A stretch of 64,000 nt of DNA, from assembly GCF_019511375.1 (NCBI RefSeq), contig NZ_JAEUAO010000001.1:992001-1056000 (forward strand). Reading direction: 5' to 3'. This DNA comes from Rhizobium herbae. GTDB lineage: Bacteria > Pseudomonadota > Alphaproteobacteria > Rhizobiales > Rhizobiaceae. This document shows, in pieces, positions 38,769 to 49,509 of this stretch (within the stretch, counting starts at the first letter, position 1; the number at the start of each line of letters is the position of its first letter). The notes beneath the pieces are model-generated. The model did not search any database and was not told the origin of the DNA. It saw only the letters and a list, made by a program, of their open reading frames with translations. Position numbers and translations under genes: made by a program.

Positions 38769-38885
38769 AGCTGATGCAGATGGTGGTCTTTTTCCTCCCA
38801 GTGCCACCGCAGCAGCTGTTCCCCTCTGGAGGTTTATACCTTCACACCTAAAGGGCCCGGCTTTTCCCGTGGCCCTCTTTTTTTT
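38769..38885 (+). ncRNA. abcR: AbcR (alpha-r15 family) small RNA, copy 2
   Basis: About 117 nt. Starts AGCTGATGCA like copy 1, carries the same CCTCCCA and CCCCTCTGGAGG motifs, and ends in its own terminator (AGGGCC stem with a longer GC arm, then eight T). The first 25 nt and the segment before the terminator differ from copy 1, which suggests partly different targets or regulation. The gap between the two transcripts is about 88 bp. Each copy has an independent promoter and terminator, so they are separate transcripts. Confidence 0.88.
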
Positions 38886-38941
38886 GCCCTGACGACGGTC
38901 CTTCAAGAAGTTGTGACTTGAATATCGCTAATCCACGATCT

Positions 38942-38968
38942 ATATATCGATATATCGAGATTTATCGA
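38942..38968. promoter_or_regulatory. Candidate ArsR-family operator
   Basis: ATATATCGATATAT (38942-38955) is a perfect palindrome. Three TATCGA repeats lie at about 38945, 38953 and 38963, ending 15 bp before the arsR start. Autoregulation by the following ArsR protein is likely. Confidence 0.5.
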
Positions 38969-38982
38969 TACGTAGGCGACCG

Positions 38983-39276
38983 ATGGACAAAGACGAAATC
39001 CTCAAGGCGTTGGCACACCCCAAACGCATGGAGATGCTGGGCTGGATGAAAGAACCGGACGCGCATTTTTCCAGCCAGCATCACCCCTTCGAGATGGGCA
39101 TCTGCGCCAGCCAGTTCGAGCGCTGCGGCCTGTCGCAATCGACCGTGTCCAGCCATCTTGCGATCCTGCAGCGCGCAGGCCTCGTGACCACGCAACGCGT
39201 CGGCCAATGGATTTTCTACAAACGCAACGAGGAGACAATCCGGGCGTTCCTGAAAGACATCGGCGACACACTCTGA
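38983..39276 (+). CDS. ArsR family transcriptional regulator
   Basis: 97-residue winged helix-turn-helix repressor. Opening DKDEILKALAHPKRMEMLGWMKEP, recognition helix in GLSQSTVSSHLAILQRAGLV and wing in TTQRVGQWIFYKR fit ArsR. Single Cys residues at about 41 and 48 could sense reactive electrophiles rather than metal; no CxC metal site is seen. Probably controls the old yellow enzyme 58 bp downstream, in the same transcript. Confidence 0.92.
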   Translation: MDKDEILKALAHPKRMEMLGWMKEPDAHFSSQHHPFEMGICASQFERCGLSQSTVSSHLAILQRAGLVTTQRVGQWIFYKRNEETIRAFLKDIGDTL

Positions 39277-39334
39277 CGGGAAACCGACCCGCCAGCCTCT
39301 ATCCTCCCCCCGCAACGAACCAAAAGGACTTCCC

Positions 39335-40459
39335 ATGGCTTCCCTCTTCGACCCCATCAGGATCGGCGATATCGAGCTTGCCAATCGCGTCGTCATGGCA
39401 CCGCTGACCCGCAACCGCTCGCCGGGCGCCGTGCCCAACGCGCTGAACGTGACCTATTACGAGCAGCGCGCCACCGCCGGCCTGCTGATCACCGAGGCGA
39501 CGGCGATCACCCATCAGGGCCAGGGCTATGCCGATGTTCCCGGCCTCTACACAAAGGAAGCGCTGGATGGCTGGAAGCAAGTGACCACAGCCGTGCACAA
39601 GGCCGGTGGCAAGATCGTCGTGCAGATGTGGCATGTCGGCCGGATTTCGCACACCTCGCTGCAGCCGAACGGCAGCAAGCCGGTGTCGGCCTCAGCCATC
39701 CAGGCAAAGTCGAAGACCTATCTGGTCAATGAAGACGGCACCGGCACCTTCGCCGAGACCTCCGAGCCCCGTGCGCTCGAACTCTCCGAAATTCCGGGCA
39801 TCGTCGAGGACTACCGCAAGGCCGCCCGGGCAGCGATCGACGCCGGTTTCGACGGCGTCGAGATCCATGCCGCCAACGGCTATCTGATCGACCAGTTCCT
39901 GCGGTCCGGCTCGAACGTGCGCACCGACCAGTATGGCGGACCGATCGAGAACCGCGCCCGCTTCCTGTTGGAAGTCGTCGATGCGATCACCAAGGAAATC
40001 GGCGAAGGCCGCACCGGCATCCGCATTTCGCCGGTAACGCCTGCCAACGACTCGTCCGATCCGGACGCGCAGGCGCTGTTCACCTACGTCGTCGAAGGGC
40101 TGGCCAAGTACAAGCTCGCCTATATCCACGTGGTCGAGGGTGCGACGGGCGGCCCGCGCGACTTCCAGCAGGGCGAAAAGCCGTTCGACTACGAGGCCCT
40201 TCGCCAGGCCTATGAAACGGCCGGCGGCAAGGCCGCATGGATGACCAACAACGGCTATGACCGCGAACTTGCCATTGAGGCCGTCGAACAGGGCAAGACC
40301 GACCTCGTCGCGTTCGGCAAGCCGTTCATCGCCAATCCCGACCTCGTGCAGCGTCTCAAGGACAACGCACCGCTCAACACCCCGGACCAGGCGACCTTCT
40401 ACGGTGGCGGCGCCAAGGGCTATACCGACTATCCGGTGCTTGAAAAGCAGGTCGCCTAA
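39335..40459 (+). CDS. nemA: Alkene reductase, old yellow enzyme family (NemA-like)
   Basis: 374-residue FMN-dependent ene-reductase that reduces activated double bonds, nitro compounds or N-ethylmaleimide with NADPH. TIM-barrel pattern: LFDPIRIGDIELANRVVMAPLTRNRS at the start, WHVGRISH, active-site pair in HAANGYLIDQFL and the FMN-phosphate segment LVAFGKPFIANPDLV. AAAGGA precedes ATG 39335. Regulated with or by the ArsR gene just upstream; a clear terminator follows. Confidence 0.93.
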   Translation: MASLFDPIRIGDIELANRVVMAPLTRNRSPGAVPNALNVTYYEQRATAGLLITEATAITHQGQGYADVPGLYTKEALDGWKQVTTAVHKAGGKIVVQMWHVGRISHTSLQPNGSKPVSASAIQAKSKTYLVNEDGTGTFAETSEPRALELSEIPGIVEDYRKAARAAIDAGFDGVEIHAANGYLIDQFLRSGSNVRTDQYGGPIENRARFLLEVVDAITKEIGEGRTGIRISPVTPANDSSDPDAQALFTYVVEGLAKYKLAYIHVVEGATGGPRDFQQGEKPFDYEALRQAYETAGGKAAWMTNNGYDRELAIEAVEQGKTDLVAFGKPFIANPDLVQRLKDNAPLNTPDQATFYGGGAKGYTDYPVLEKQVA

Positions 40460-40475
40460 CAATTCCAAAGTCTGG

Positions 40476-40504
40476 ATCCCGCCCTTCACCGGGCGGGATT
40501 TTTT
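40476..40504 (+). terminator. nemA intrinsic terminator
   Basis: ATCCCGCCC (40476-40484) and GGGCGGGAT (40491-40499) with a 6-base loop, followed by a run of six T. Confidence 0.85.
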
Positions 40505-40633
40505 GAGCGGGAACCTGAAGCCCCTGAGGCGGAATTTGCGAGCCATCAGCGCCCCGCTATTCGGCATGATTTATCGGGCTGTACAACATCCCCGTCAGAG
40601 CCTAGAGCATCGGCAAACTGCCGGAGAGATTTG

Positions 40634-41137
40634 ATGCATCTGCGCGACGCCGAAGAGGCCGACCTTCCCGCCATCCGCGACATCTACAACGACGCCGTCG
40701 TCAACACGACGGCGATCTGGAACGACACCCAGGTGGACCTCGAAAATCGTGCAAGCTGGCTCGCCGAGCGCCGGCGGCTCGGCTATCCGGTGCTGGTGGC
40801 AGTCGCCGATGATGGCACGATCGCCGGCTATGCCTCCTTCGGCGACTGGCGGGCTTTCGACGGCTATCGCCATACGGTCGAGCATTCGGTCTATGTCGAG
40901 AGGAACCGGCGCGGCGGCGGCATCGGCAGGATGCTGATGCTGGCCCTGATCGAGCGAGCGGCGGCCTGCGGCAAACATGTGATGGTCGCCGGCATCGAGG
41001 CCAACAACGAAGCCTCGATCCGGCTGCACGAGAAACTCGGCTTCGAAATCACCGGGCAGATGAAAGAGGTCGGCACCAAGTTCGGCCGCTGGCTGGATCT
41101 GACCTTCATGCAACTCATCCTGCCGGAGCACCGATAG
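40634..41137 (+). CDS. GNAT N-acetyltransferase, phosphinothricin/methionine-sulfoximine type
   Basis: 167 residues. Acetyl-CoA-dependent transferase with the family opening MHLRDAEEADLPAIRDIYNDAV, the tell-tale VEHSVYVERNRRGGGIGRML acetyl-CoA loop and MVAGIEANNEASIRLHEKLGF. The pattern is that of the Pat/MddA group, which acetylates L-phosphinothricin or methionine sulfoximine; the real substrate is unknown. GGAGAG lies 6-11 bases before ATG 40634. Confidence 0.9.
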   Translation: MHLRDAEEADLPAIRDIYNDAVVNTTAIWNDTQVDLENRASWLAERRRLGYPVLVAVADDGTIAGYASFGDWRAFDGYRHTVEHSVYVERNRRGGGIGRMLMLALIERAAACGKHVMVAGIEANNEASIRLHEKLGFEITGQMKEVGTKFGRWLDLTFMQLILPEHR

Positions 41138-41194
41138 TCGGTCTCCCGATTCCGCCGCATCGGTGCTATCAAGGACCGTCGAGATGTTTGGCGG

Positions 41195-42148
41195 ATGGCT
41201 GAGCGGATGAGACGTGAAAGACCATGGCATCACCAGGCGTGGCTCGCGGCACTCTTTGCGGTCGCCTTGATCGTCACCACGTCCGCAGCCCCCGCAACCG
41301 CAGTAGCCCAATCGGAATGGCGCGCGCCGCCCTGCATCTATTCCGCCAGCACGACGGAGACGACGCTCTGCGTTCGCGCCCACAGCTACAGCCGCGACAT
41401 CTGCACCGCCCTTGGCCATTTCGCCAAGACTAACGCCTTGCCGCCCGATTTCTTTGCACGGCTGATCTGGAAGGAAAGCCTGTTCCGTCCAGATGCCGTC
41501 AGCCCGAAGGGGGCCGAGGGGATCGCGCAGTTCATCCCCTCGACGGCGAAGCTGCGCGGCCTTTCCAACAGCTTCGATGCGCTCGAAGCCCTGGGAAAAT
41601 CGGCTGAATATCTCGATGACCTGCGTGACCGCTTCGGCAATCTCGGCCTTGCGGCCGCCGCCTACAATGCCGGTGAAGGCGGGGTGGAGACATTTCTGCG
41701 CACCGGCAACCTTCCTTATGAGACACGCGCCTATGTGCTCGCCATCACCGCCCATCCGGTGGAGGAATGGAAGGACAATCCGCCGGAGACGCTCGATCTG
41801 CGGCTCGACCGGGACAAGCCGTTCTACGATGCCTGTACCGCCCTTGCCGACAAGCGCCGCCTGAAGGACGTGGTGTTCGAGGAAGAGGGCAACTGGGCGC
41901 CCTGGGGCGCGCAACTCTCGGCGCATTTCCAGAAATCCGTTGCGCAGCGGCTGTTCCTCGCCGCCATCAAGCGCATGCCCTCGCCGCTCAATGCGGAAAA
42001 ACCGCTGATCCAGCGGGAGCGCAACCGCGCCTTCGGCAACAGGCTGCGCTACACCGCCCGCATCGGCCGCGAGACGAGGCGCGAGGCCGAGGCGGTCTGC
42101 GGCGAGATCCGCAAGGGCGGCGGCGCCTGCATCGTCTTCAAGAACTGA
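41195..42148 (+). CDS. Lytic transglycosylase, SLT domain
   Basis: 317 residues. The N terminus is Arg-rich followed by a hydrophobic segment (AALFAVALIVTTSAAPATAVAQ), a signal peptide for export to the periplasm. The SLT domain spans about residues 75-175, with the catalytic Glu in LIWKESLFRPDAVSPKGAEGIAQF and the AAYNAGEGGV motif. It cleaves peptidoglycan glycan strands. The C-terminal 140 residues, with two Cys, are of no recognised domain. Its 3' end overlaps the convergent SDR gene by 11 bp. Confidence 0.9.
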   Translation: MAERMRRERPWHHQAWLAALFAVALIVTTSAAPATAVAQSEWRAPPCIYSASTTETTLCVRAHSYSRDICTALGHFAKTNALPPDFFARLIWKESLFRPDAVSPKGAEGIAQFIPSTAKLRGLSNSFDALEALGKSAEYLDDLRDRFGNLGLAAAAYNAGEGGVETFLRTGNLPYETRAYVLAITAHPVEEWKDNPPETLDLRLDRDKPFYDACTALADKRRLKDVVFEEEGNWAPWGAQLSAHFQKSVAQRLFLAAIKRMPSPLNAEKPLIQRERNRAFGNRLRYTARIGRETRREAEAVCGEIRKGGGACIVFKN

Positions 42149-43178
42149 GGCGTGATCGAGCGATCTCCGACACGCGGGGCGCTGGCAAGGCGCGCTGCGA
42201 AGAGGCTTTCTCCGGTGGCAGGCAGCCAAGGCCGGCGAGCGTAGTGCGCACAGCCTCGTCGATCGGCGTCCAGGGTTCGGCGCCGATGACAGCCACCAAC
42301 CGGTCGTTCGGCATGCGCAGCGGCTCTTGCCATGTGTAACGCATCTCCCGCAATTCCTTCAGCAACGGCACGAAGGGTGCTGCGAACGGCATCATCCACC
42401 AGGGAAAGGCCTTGACCTTGAGGCGCGGATTGCCGCTGGCGCGGCGGATGGCAGCGACCATCCTCGTGCCGTCATCATCCCAGAAACCCTGCATGTGATA
42501 GACGGCAAAGGCGGGCAGTGTCTCGCGGCGATCGGCGAGCCGCGCCATCGTTTCAGCGACATCCGGCAGATAGGCCCATTGGTGACCGCTGCCTTTCTTG
42601 CCGGGATAAGTCACCGCGGTGAGGGGTTTCCCGGGGGTGACGAGCCCCTGCGAGAACCAGTTGTTGGCAGCACCAGGCCCGAAGAAATCCCCTGCCCTGA
42701 CCACAATGACGCGAACACCTTCCGCTGACGCGGCCTCGAGACGTCGCTCCATCTCGGCGCGGATCTTTCCCTTTGCCGTCACCGGGTTCTGCGGCGATTT
42801 CTCATGCAGCAGCGGGAAGGCGTCGGGACCGAAATTGTAGATGGTGCCCGGCAGAAGAACGGTCGCGCCTGTCGCCTTGGCGGCGGCGATCGTATTGTCG
42901 ATCATCGGCAGCACCAGCGTACCCCAGTTGCGGTAACCCGCCGGATTGACGGCATGAACGATCAGGCTTGCACCTTCCGCAGCCGCAAGCACGTCCAAGG
43001 CGCTCATTGCATCGCCCTGCACCCATTCGAAGTCCGGGCTTCCTGCCGCGGCCTTGGCGGCATCGCGATGGAGGGCGCGTATCGTCCAGCCGCGGACTTT
43101 CAGGGTTCGGGCGACCGCGCCGCCGATGCCACCGGTCGCGCCGAGGATGAGGGCAATCTGTCTTGCTTGGCTGGTCAT
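42138..43178 (-). CDS. NAD-dependent epimerase/dehydratase-like SDR protein
   Basis: 346 residues. Rossmann motif LILGATGGIGGAVARTL and extended-SDR features (VVRAGDFFGPGAANNW); the catalytic region around TIYNFGPDAFP has a Tyr but no clear Y-x3-K, so it may be an atypical or NmrA-like member. Function not defined. AGGAGAC lies just before ATG 43178; a longer frame to 43217 is less likely. Divergent from the LysR gene, which probably regulates it. Confidence 0.85.
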   Translation of the reverse strand: MTSQARQIALILGATGGIGGAVARTLKVRGWTIRALHRDAAKAAAGSPDFEWVQGDAMSALDVLAAAEGASLIVHAVNPAGYRNWGTLVLPMIDNTIAAAKATGATVLLPGTIYNFGPDAFPLLHEKSPQNPVTAKGKIRAEMERRLEAASAEGVRVIVVRAGDFFGPGAANNWFSQGLVTPGKPLTAVTYPGKKGSGHQWAYLPDVAETMARLADRRETLPAFAVYHMQGFWDDDGTRMVAAIRRASGNPRLKVKAFPWWMMPFAAPFVPLLKELREMRYTWQEPLRMPNDRLVAVIGAEPWTPIDEAVRTTLAGLGCLPPEKASSQRALPAPRVSEIARSRLSS

Positions 43179-43268
43179 GTCTCGTCTCCTTGTTCGATGA
43201 GATGATCCTGATCGCAAACTTGGTTAAACGAAATTGCCAAAATTTCTTTATCTGATATACAAAAACGA

Positions 43269-44162
43269 ATGAGCGAAATCGAGCCGAGCTGGGATTTCTA
43301 CCGCACCTTCCTGACCGTGATGAAGGAGGGCTCGCTGTCGGCCGCCGCGCGCGACCTGGGGCTGACGCAGCCGACCGTCGGCCGGCATATCGACGCTCTA
43401 GAAGGCATCATCGGCTTCCAGTTGTTCATTCGCTCGCCGCAGGGCCTGATCCCGACGGAAGCCGCACTCGACCTCAAGCCGCATGCCGAGCAACTGGCGG
43501 CCAACGCGGCGGCACTGCTGCGGGCGGCGACCGGACAGGGAAAGACGGTGCGCGGCACGGTGCGCATCAGCGCCAGCGAGGTGATCGGCATCGAGGTGCT
43601 GCCGCCGATGCTTGCCACCCTCAACGAACGGCACCCGGATCTCGTCATCGAGCTTTCGGTATCGGACCAGGTCGAGGATCTTCTGCGGCAGCAGGCCGAC
43701 ATCGCCGTGCGCATGGTGGCGCCGGCACAGGACGCGCTGATCACCCGGCGGATCGGCGGCATTCCGCTCGGGCTCCACGCACACCGCCGCTATCTCGACC
43801 TGCACGGCGTGCCTGAAAAGCTGGACGATCTGCGCGACCATCGAATGATCGGGTTCGACCGCGAAAGCGCCTTCGTCCGCGCCATGCGCAAACGCGTGCC
43901 GCTCCTCGGCATCATGCGGCCGACGCTGAAATCGGACAGCAACCTTGCCCAGATGGCGATGATCCGCGCCGGCTGCGGCATCGGCGTCTGCCAGGTGGAG
44001 CTTGCCAGGCGCGATCCGAACCTCGTGCGGTTGCTCGCCACCGAGTTCGAATTGCCGCTGGAGACCTTCGTCGTGATGCACGAGACCATGAAGACGACGC
44101 CGCGCTGCCGCGTCACCTTCGATGCGCTGGTCGAGGGGCTTCTGGCCTATGTCAGGAAATAG
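43269..44162 (+). CDS. LysR family transcriptional regulator
   Basis: 297 residues with the N-terminal helix-turn-helix (FYRTFLTVMKEGSLSAAARDLGLTQPTVGRHI region) and a substrate-binding domain. Ninety bp of AT-rich DNA separate it from the divergent SDR gene, so control of that gene is likely. Effector unknown. Confidence 0.92.
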   Translation: MSEIEPSWDFYRTFLTVMKEGSLSAAARDLGLTQPTVGRHIDALEGIIGFQLFIRSPQGLIPTEAALDLKPHAEQLAANAAALLRAATGQGKTVRGTVRISASEVIGIEVLPPMLATLNERHPDLVIELSVSDQVEDLLRQQADIAVRMVAPAQDALITRRIGGIPLGLHAHRRYLDLHGVPEKLDDLRDHRMIGFDRESAFVRAMRKRVPLLGIMRPTLKSDSNLAQMAMIRAGCGIGVCQVELARRDPNLVRLLATEFELPLETFVVMHETMKTTPRCRVTFDALVEGLLAYVRK

Positions 44163-44171
44163 CAGACAGGG

Positions 44172-44579
44172 CTAAAGATGGCGCGTTTCGGCCGGTGTCG
44201 CACCCCAGTCGTCGTTGCGACCGTCGAAGTAAGTGAGCGGCGCGGCCATCAGTTCTTCGATGTCGAGGTCGTCGAGGCAGGCGATGTTGATATTGTAATA
44301 TTTGGCGCCGGTCATGTTGGGAATGTCCACCCATTCGAACGGGCGGACACCGCAGTGCCGACAGAAGAGATGATGCGCGACGCCGGAATTGAACTGATAG
44401 TTGATCAGTTCATCGTCGCCGGCCACCAGGTGGAACGCCTCCGGCCTCACCTTGACGGTCCAGAGGCGCATCTTCCAACAAACCGAGCAATTGCATTTGC
44501 CGGTGCCGCGGCTGAGATCGAGATCCGCCTCGAAGCGAACCGCGCCACAATGGCAACTTCCGCAATAGGTTTTCAGCAT
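44172..44579 (-). CDS. GFA family protein (glutathione-dependent formaldehyde-activating enzyme-like)
   Basis: 135 residues with the zinc-binding cysteines of the GFA/CENP-V fold: CGSCHCGAVRFE near the N terminus, CNCSVC and CRHCGVRPF. Most such proteins have no proven formaldehyde activity. Converges with the LysR gene 9 bp away. Confidence 0.9.
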   Translation of the reverse strand: MLKTYCGSCHCGAVRFEADLDLSRGTGKCNCSVCWKMRLWTVKVRPEAFHLVAGDDELINYQFNSGVAHHLFCRHCGVRPFEWVDIPNMTGAKYYNINIACLDDLDIEELMAAPLTYFDGRNDDWGATPAETRHL

Positions 44580-44713
44580 TGGTGTTCTTCGCCCCCGACA
44601 GCCTCCCCATCAGGTTATTCGAAGAAGACAGTGATGGCCACCGCTTGACAGCTTAACCTCGCACCGAAACGGCGGTCTCTTGCCCGAGTCTTTCGCACAG
44701 CAAACCGCCCAAC

Positions 44714-44737
44714 AAAAAACCCGCCGTTTCCGGCGGG
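44714..44737 (-). terminator. Aspartate aminotransferase intrinsic terminator
   Basis: On the minus strand a CCCGCCG/CGGCGGG stem with a 4-base loop is followed by six T (AAAAAA at 44714-44719 on the plus strand). It lies 24 bp after the stop. Confidence 0.85.
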
Positions 44738-44761
44738 CTCGTTGTCAGTCGCATTCCTGCC

Positions 44762-46433
<1,672 letters not shown>

Positions 46434-48776
46434 ATGTTTGTCGACACGGAAATCGGCGCTGCGACCCCGCGCCGCCAGTACACGCCCTATGTCGAATATC
46501 TGCTGGTCGCCGCACTTCTGGCTGTGACGATCGTGCTGTTTTTCGTGATGGGCTCTTTCTCGGAGGCCTCGGCCGAAACCGGACAGGGCCGACCGAAGCA
46601 TTTAGCAGGCTATGTGCACCCCAACGATTTGGGCACCGGTGCCCTGCTCTTCCCATCCAAGGAACCCGGCGCCTTCGTCGAGGCACCGCGGCTGGCAACC
46701 GATGTGCTGATCGACGTCAACGGCCCGATCCTGCGCACGCGCGTGACGCAGCGGTTCCGCAATCCGAGCAAGGGTTGGGTTGAGGGCACCTACGTCTTCC
46801 CGCTGCCGGAAAACGCCGCTGTCGATACGTTGAAGATGCAGATCGGCGACCGCTTCATCGAGGGTCAGATCAAAGCCCGCGAGGAAGCGCGCAAGGTCTA
46901 TGAGGAAGCCAAGGCCTCCGGCAAGAAGACGGCGCTTCTCGAACAGCAGCGCCCCAACATCTTCACCAACCAGGTCGCCAATATCGGTCCCGGCGAAACC
47001 ATCATCGTACAGATCGAGTATCAGGGCAGCGTGCATCAGTCGGGCGGCGCGTTCTCGTTGCGCTTCCCGATGGTCGTGGCCCCCCGCTACAATCCCGATC
47101 CGATCGTCCAGACGGTCGATCTCGATCCCAGTTCCGGTTACGCCGTCAGCGATCCGGTGCCGGACCGCGGCAAGATCGCCCCGCCGGTGCTTGATCCTGC
47201 GGAAAATGCAAGGATCAATCCGGTGACGCTGACGGTCAATCTCAATGCCGGTTTCCCGATCGGCACCCTCACCTCGCCGTTCCATGAGACCGACGTCCGG
47301 ACGGTCGATGACATGGCCCGCGTGATTAGCTTGAAAAGCGGCAGCGTGCCGGCCGACAAGGATTTCGAACTGAGCTGGAACGCGGCCGCCGGCAAGGCGC
47401 CGCATGCAGGCCTCTTCCGCGAGACGGTCGACGGCAAGACCTATCTGCTTGGCTTCGTGACGCCTCCGACTGATGAGGCCGCGACGGAAACGACGCCAAA
47501 GCGCGAAGTGGTCTTCGTCATCGACAATTCCGGCTCGATGGCCGGCACATCGATCGAGCAGGCCCGCGACAGCCTGGCGCTTGCCATCTCCCGGCTGCGT
47601 CCGGAAGACCGGTTCAACGTCATCCGCTTCGACGACACGATGAGCATGCATTTTCCCTCCCTCGTGCCGGCGACGCCGGACAAGCGCGAGGATGCGATCG
47701 CATTCGTGCGCGGCCTGACGGCCGATGGCGGCACGGAGATGCTGCCGGCGCTGGAGGCAGCCCTGCGCACGCAGGGGCCGATCGAGCCCGGTACGTTGCG
47801 ACAGGTCGTGTTTCTGACAGATGGGGCGATCGGCAACGAGGCGCAATTGTTCGACGAGATATCGAAGAACCGCGGCGATGCCCGTGTCTTCACCGTCGGG
47901 ATCGGCTCGGCGCCCAACACCCACTTCATGACCAAGGCTGCCGAACTCGGCCGGGGCACGTTTACGCTGATCGGCTCGGAAGACCAGGTGGCCGCCCGCA
48001 TGGGCGAGCTCTTCGACAAGCTGGAAAACCCGGCGATGACCGACATCGCCGTCACCTTCGCCGGCGCGAATGCGCAGGATATCACGCCCAACCCGATGCC
48101 TGACCTCTATCGCGGCGAGCCGGTGGTGCTGACCGCGAAGCTTGATGGCACCTCACCTGCAGGCAAGCTGCAGATCACCGGCAAGACCGGCGAGCAGCCC
48201 TGGCGTATCGAGCTGGATGTCGCCAAGGCGTCTCGAGGCAACGGCATTGCCAAGCTCTGGGCGCGGCGCAAGATCGACGATCTCGAGGCAAACGCCTATG
48301 CCGTGAACGACGGGGCAGCGCTCGACAGAAAGATCGAGACCGTGGCGCTTGCGCATCACCTCGTTTCGCGGGTCACCAGCCTGGTTGCCGTCGACGTGAC
48401 GCCGTCGCGCCCGGCGGGTGAGCCCGTTGCCAGCACCGACGTGCCGCTCAACCTGCCTGAGGGATGGGATTTCGAGAAGGTGTTCGGCGAGACGATGCGT
48501 CCGGAGGGCCAGCGCAAGGCCTCGCTCGACCAGGCCGAGGAACAGGCAATGCTGGTCGCCGACCGGATGGCGACAGCGCCCACGGCACGAGCCGCCGGCC
48601 TGATCGCGCAAGCGGGCAATCAGGTCCACCTGCCCCAGACCGCGACGCTGGCCGACCGGTATATCCTGATCGGCCTGATGCTGCTCGCCGTCGCGGTAAT
48701 GGCAACATCAACCTTCGGCCTGTGGCGCTGGCAGATGCGCGGCCTGAATCTGGAGGCACGCAGCCGTGTCCAATAG
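46434..48776 (+). CDS. VIT/vWA-domain sortase target protein
   Basis: 780 residues, the pattern of the marine proteobacterial sortase target protein. After an N-terminal membrane segment (VEYLLVAALLAVTIVLFFVMG, residues 19-39) come a VIT domain (about 65-200) and a vWA domain with MIDAS motif DNSGSMAG near 363. Near residue 732 lies a sorting-like motif LPQTAT, followed by a hydrophobic helix (YILIGLMLLAVAVMATS) and a short basic tail. The usual LPxTG glycine is Ala here. It overlaps the sortase gene by 11 bp, so the two are translated together and probably work as enzyme and substrate at the cell envelope. Confidence 0.9.
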   Translation: MFVDTEIGAATPRRQYTPYVEYLLVAALLAVTIVLFFVMGSFSEASAETGQGRPKHLAGYVHPNDLGTGALLFPSKEPGAFVEAPRLATDVLIDVNGPILRTRVTQRFRNPSKGWVEGTYVFPLPENAAVDTLKMQIGDRFIEGQIKAREEARKVYEEAKASGKKTALLEQQRPNIFTNQVANIGPGETIIVQIEYQGSVHQSGGAFSLRFPMVVAPRYNPDPIVQTVDLDPSSGYAVSDPVPDRGKIAPPVLDPAENARINPVTLTVNLNAGFPIGTLTSPFHETDVRTVDDMARVISLKSGSVPADKDFELSWNAAAGKAPHAGLFRETVDGKTYLLGFVTPPTDEAATETTPKREVVFVIDNSGSMAGTSIEQARDSLALAISRLRPEDRFNVIRFDDTMSMHFPSLVPATPDKREDAIAFVRGLTADGGTEMLPALEAALRTQGPIEPGTLRQVVFLTDGAIGNEAQLFDEISKNRGDARVFTVGIGSAPNTHFMTKAAELGRGTFTLIGSEDQVAARMGELFDKLENPAMTDIAVTFAGANAQDITPNPMPDLYRGEPVVLTAKLDGTSPAGKLQITGKTGEQPWRIELDVAKASRGNGIAKLWARRKIDDLEANAYAVNDGAALDRKIETVALAHHLVSRVTSLVAVDVTPSRPAGEPVASTDVPLNLPEGWDFEKVFGETMRPEGQRKASLDQAEEQAMLVADRMATAPTARAAGLIAQAGNQVHLPQTATLADRYILIGLMLLAVAVMATSTFGLWRWQMRGLNLEARSRVQ

Positions 48777-49452
48777 ACAGACGCTCGACGGGCGCGATGG
48801 CTTTCTGGCGCGCCTCAACATGCTGGAGACGCTGGTGCTCGCGGCCATTTCGCTTGTGGCGATCGCCGGCCTGATGCTGGTCGGTAAAGGCTTCTACATG
48901 AAGGTGAAGGCCGAGGTTTCGCAGGTGTTGCTGAAGCGAAGCTTCGAGGCGCAACTGCATGGCGCGCCCAATGTCAAACCATGGCCCTGGGCCGACTTTT
49001 CGACCGAAGCGGAAATTACCGCGCCACGCATCGGCAAGACTGCGATCGTGCTGTCGGGCGCCAGCGGTGAGGCGCTCGCCTTCGGCCCGGCGCGACTGAC
49101 CAACACGCCGTCGCCGGGTGAACTCGGCACCTCCGTCATTGCCGCCCATCGCGACACGCATTTCCGCTGGCTGAAGGACGTCAAGCCTGGCGATCTTCTG
49201 GTGGTCACCCGCAAGGACGGAACGAACCTGACATTCCGAGCCGGCTCAAGCCGGATCGCCCGCTGGGACGAGAGCGGCATCAACGCAGATGCCCCCGGGC
49301 GCAATCTGGCGCTCGCCACCTGCTGGCCCTTCGATGCGACCGGGCAGGGCCCGCTGCGCTACATCGTCCAGGCGGAGCTCGTTTCCGATGCACCGCAAAC
49401 GAAGCTTTCGGCACTTCCTCTCCCCATCCAGTTGCCGGTCACATCCTTTTGA
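48766..49452 (+). CDS. Class GN sortase
   Basis: 228-residue transpeptidase of the proteobacterial class GN. One membrane helix near the N terminus (TLVLAAISLVAIAGLMLVGKG). The catalytic triad is clear: His in IAAHRDTHF, Cys in LATCWPF and Arg in GPLRYIV. Cleaves a sorting motif and joins or processes the target; in Gram-negative bacteria its final acceptor is not well known. Begins at GTG 48766 inside the target gene; no other sortase substrate is seen nearby. Confidence 0.92.
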   Translation: MSNRQTLDGRDGFLARLNMLETLVLAAISLVAIAGLMLVGKGFYMKVKAEVSQVLLKRSFEAQLHGAPNVKPWPWADFSTEAEITAPRIGKTAIVLSGASGEALAFGPARLTNTPSPGELGTSVIAAHRDTHFRWLKDVKPGDLLVVTRKDGTNLTFRAGSSRIARWDESGINADAPGRNLALATCWPFDATGQGPLRYIVQAELVSDAPQTKLSALPLPIQLPVTSF

Positions 49453-49509
49453 TCGGCCTTGATCCTTTCGCGCCCCACCCCAGGTATCAGCGAGCGAATG
49501 GAGGGTGAA

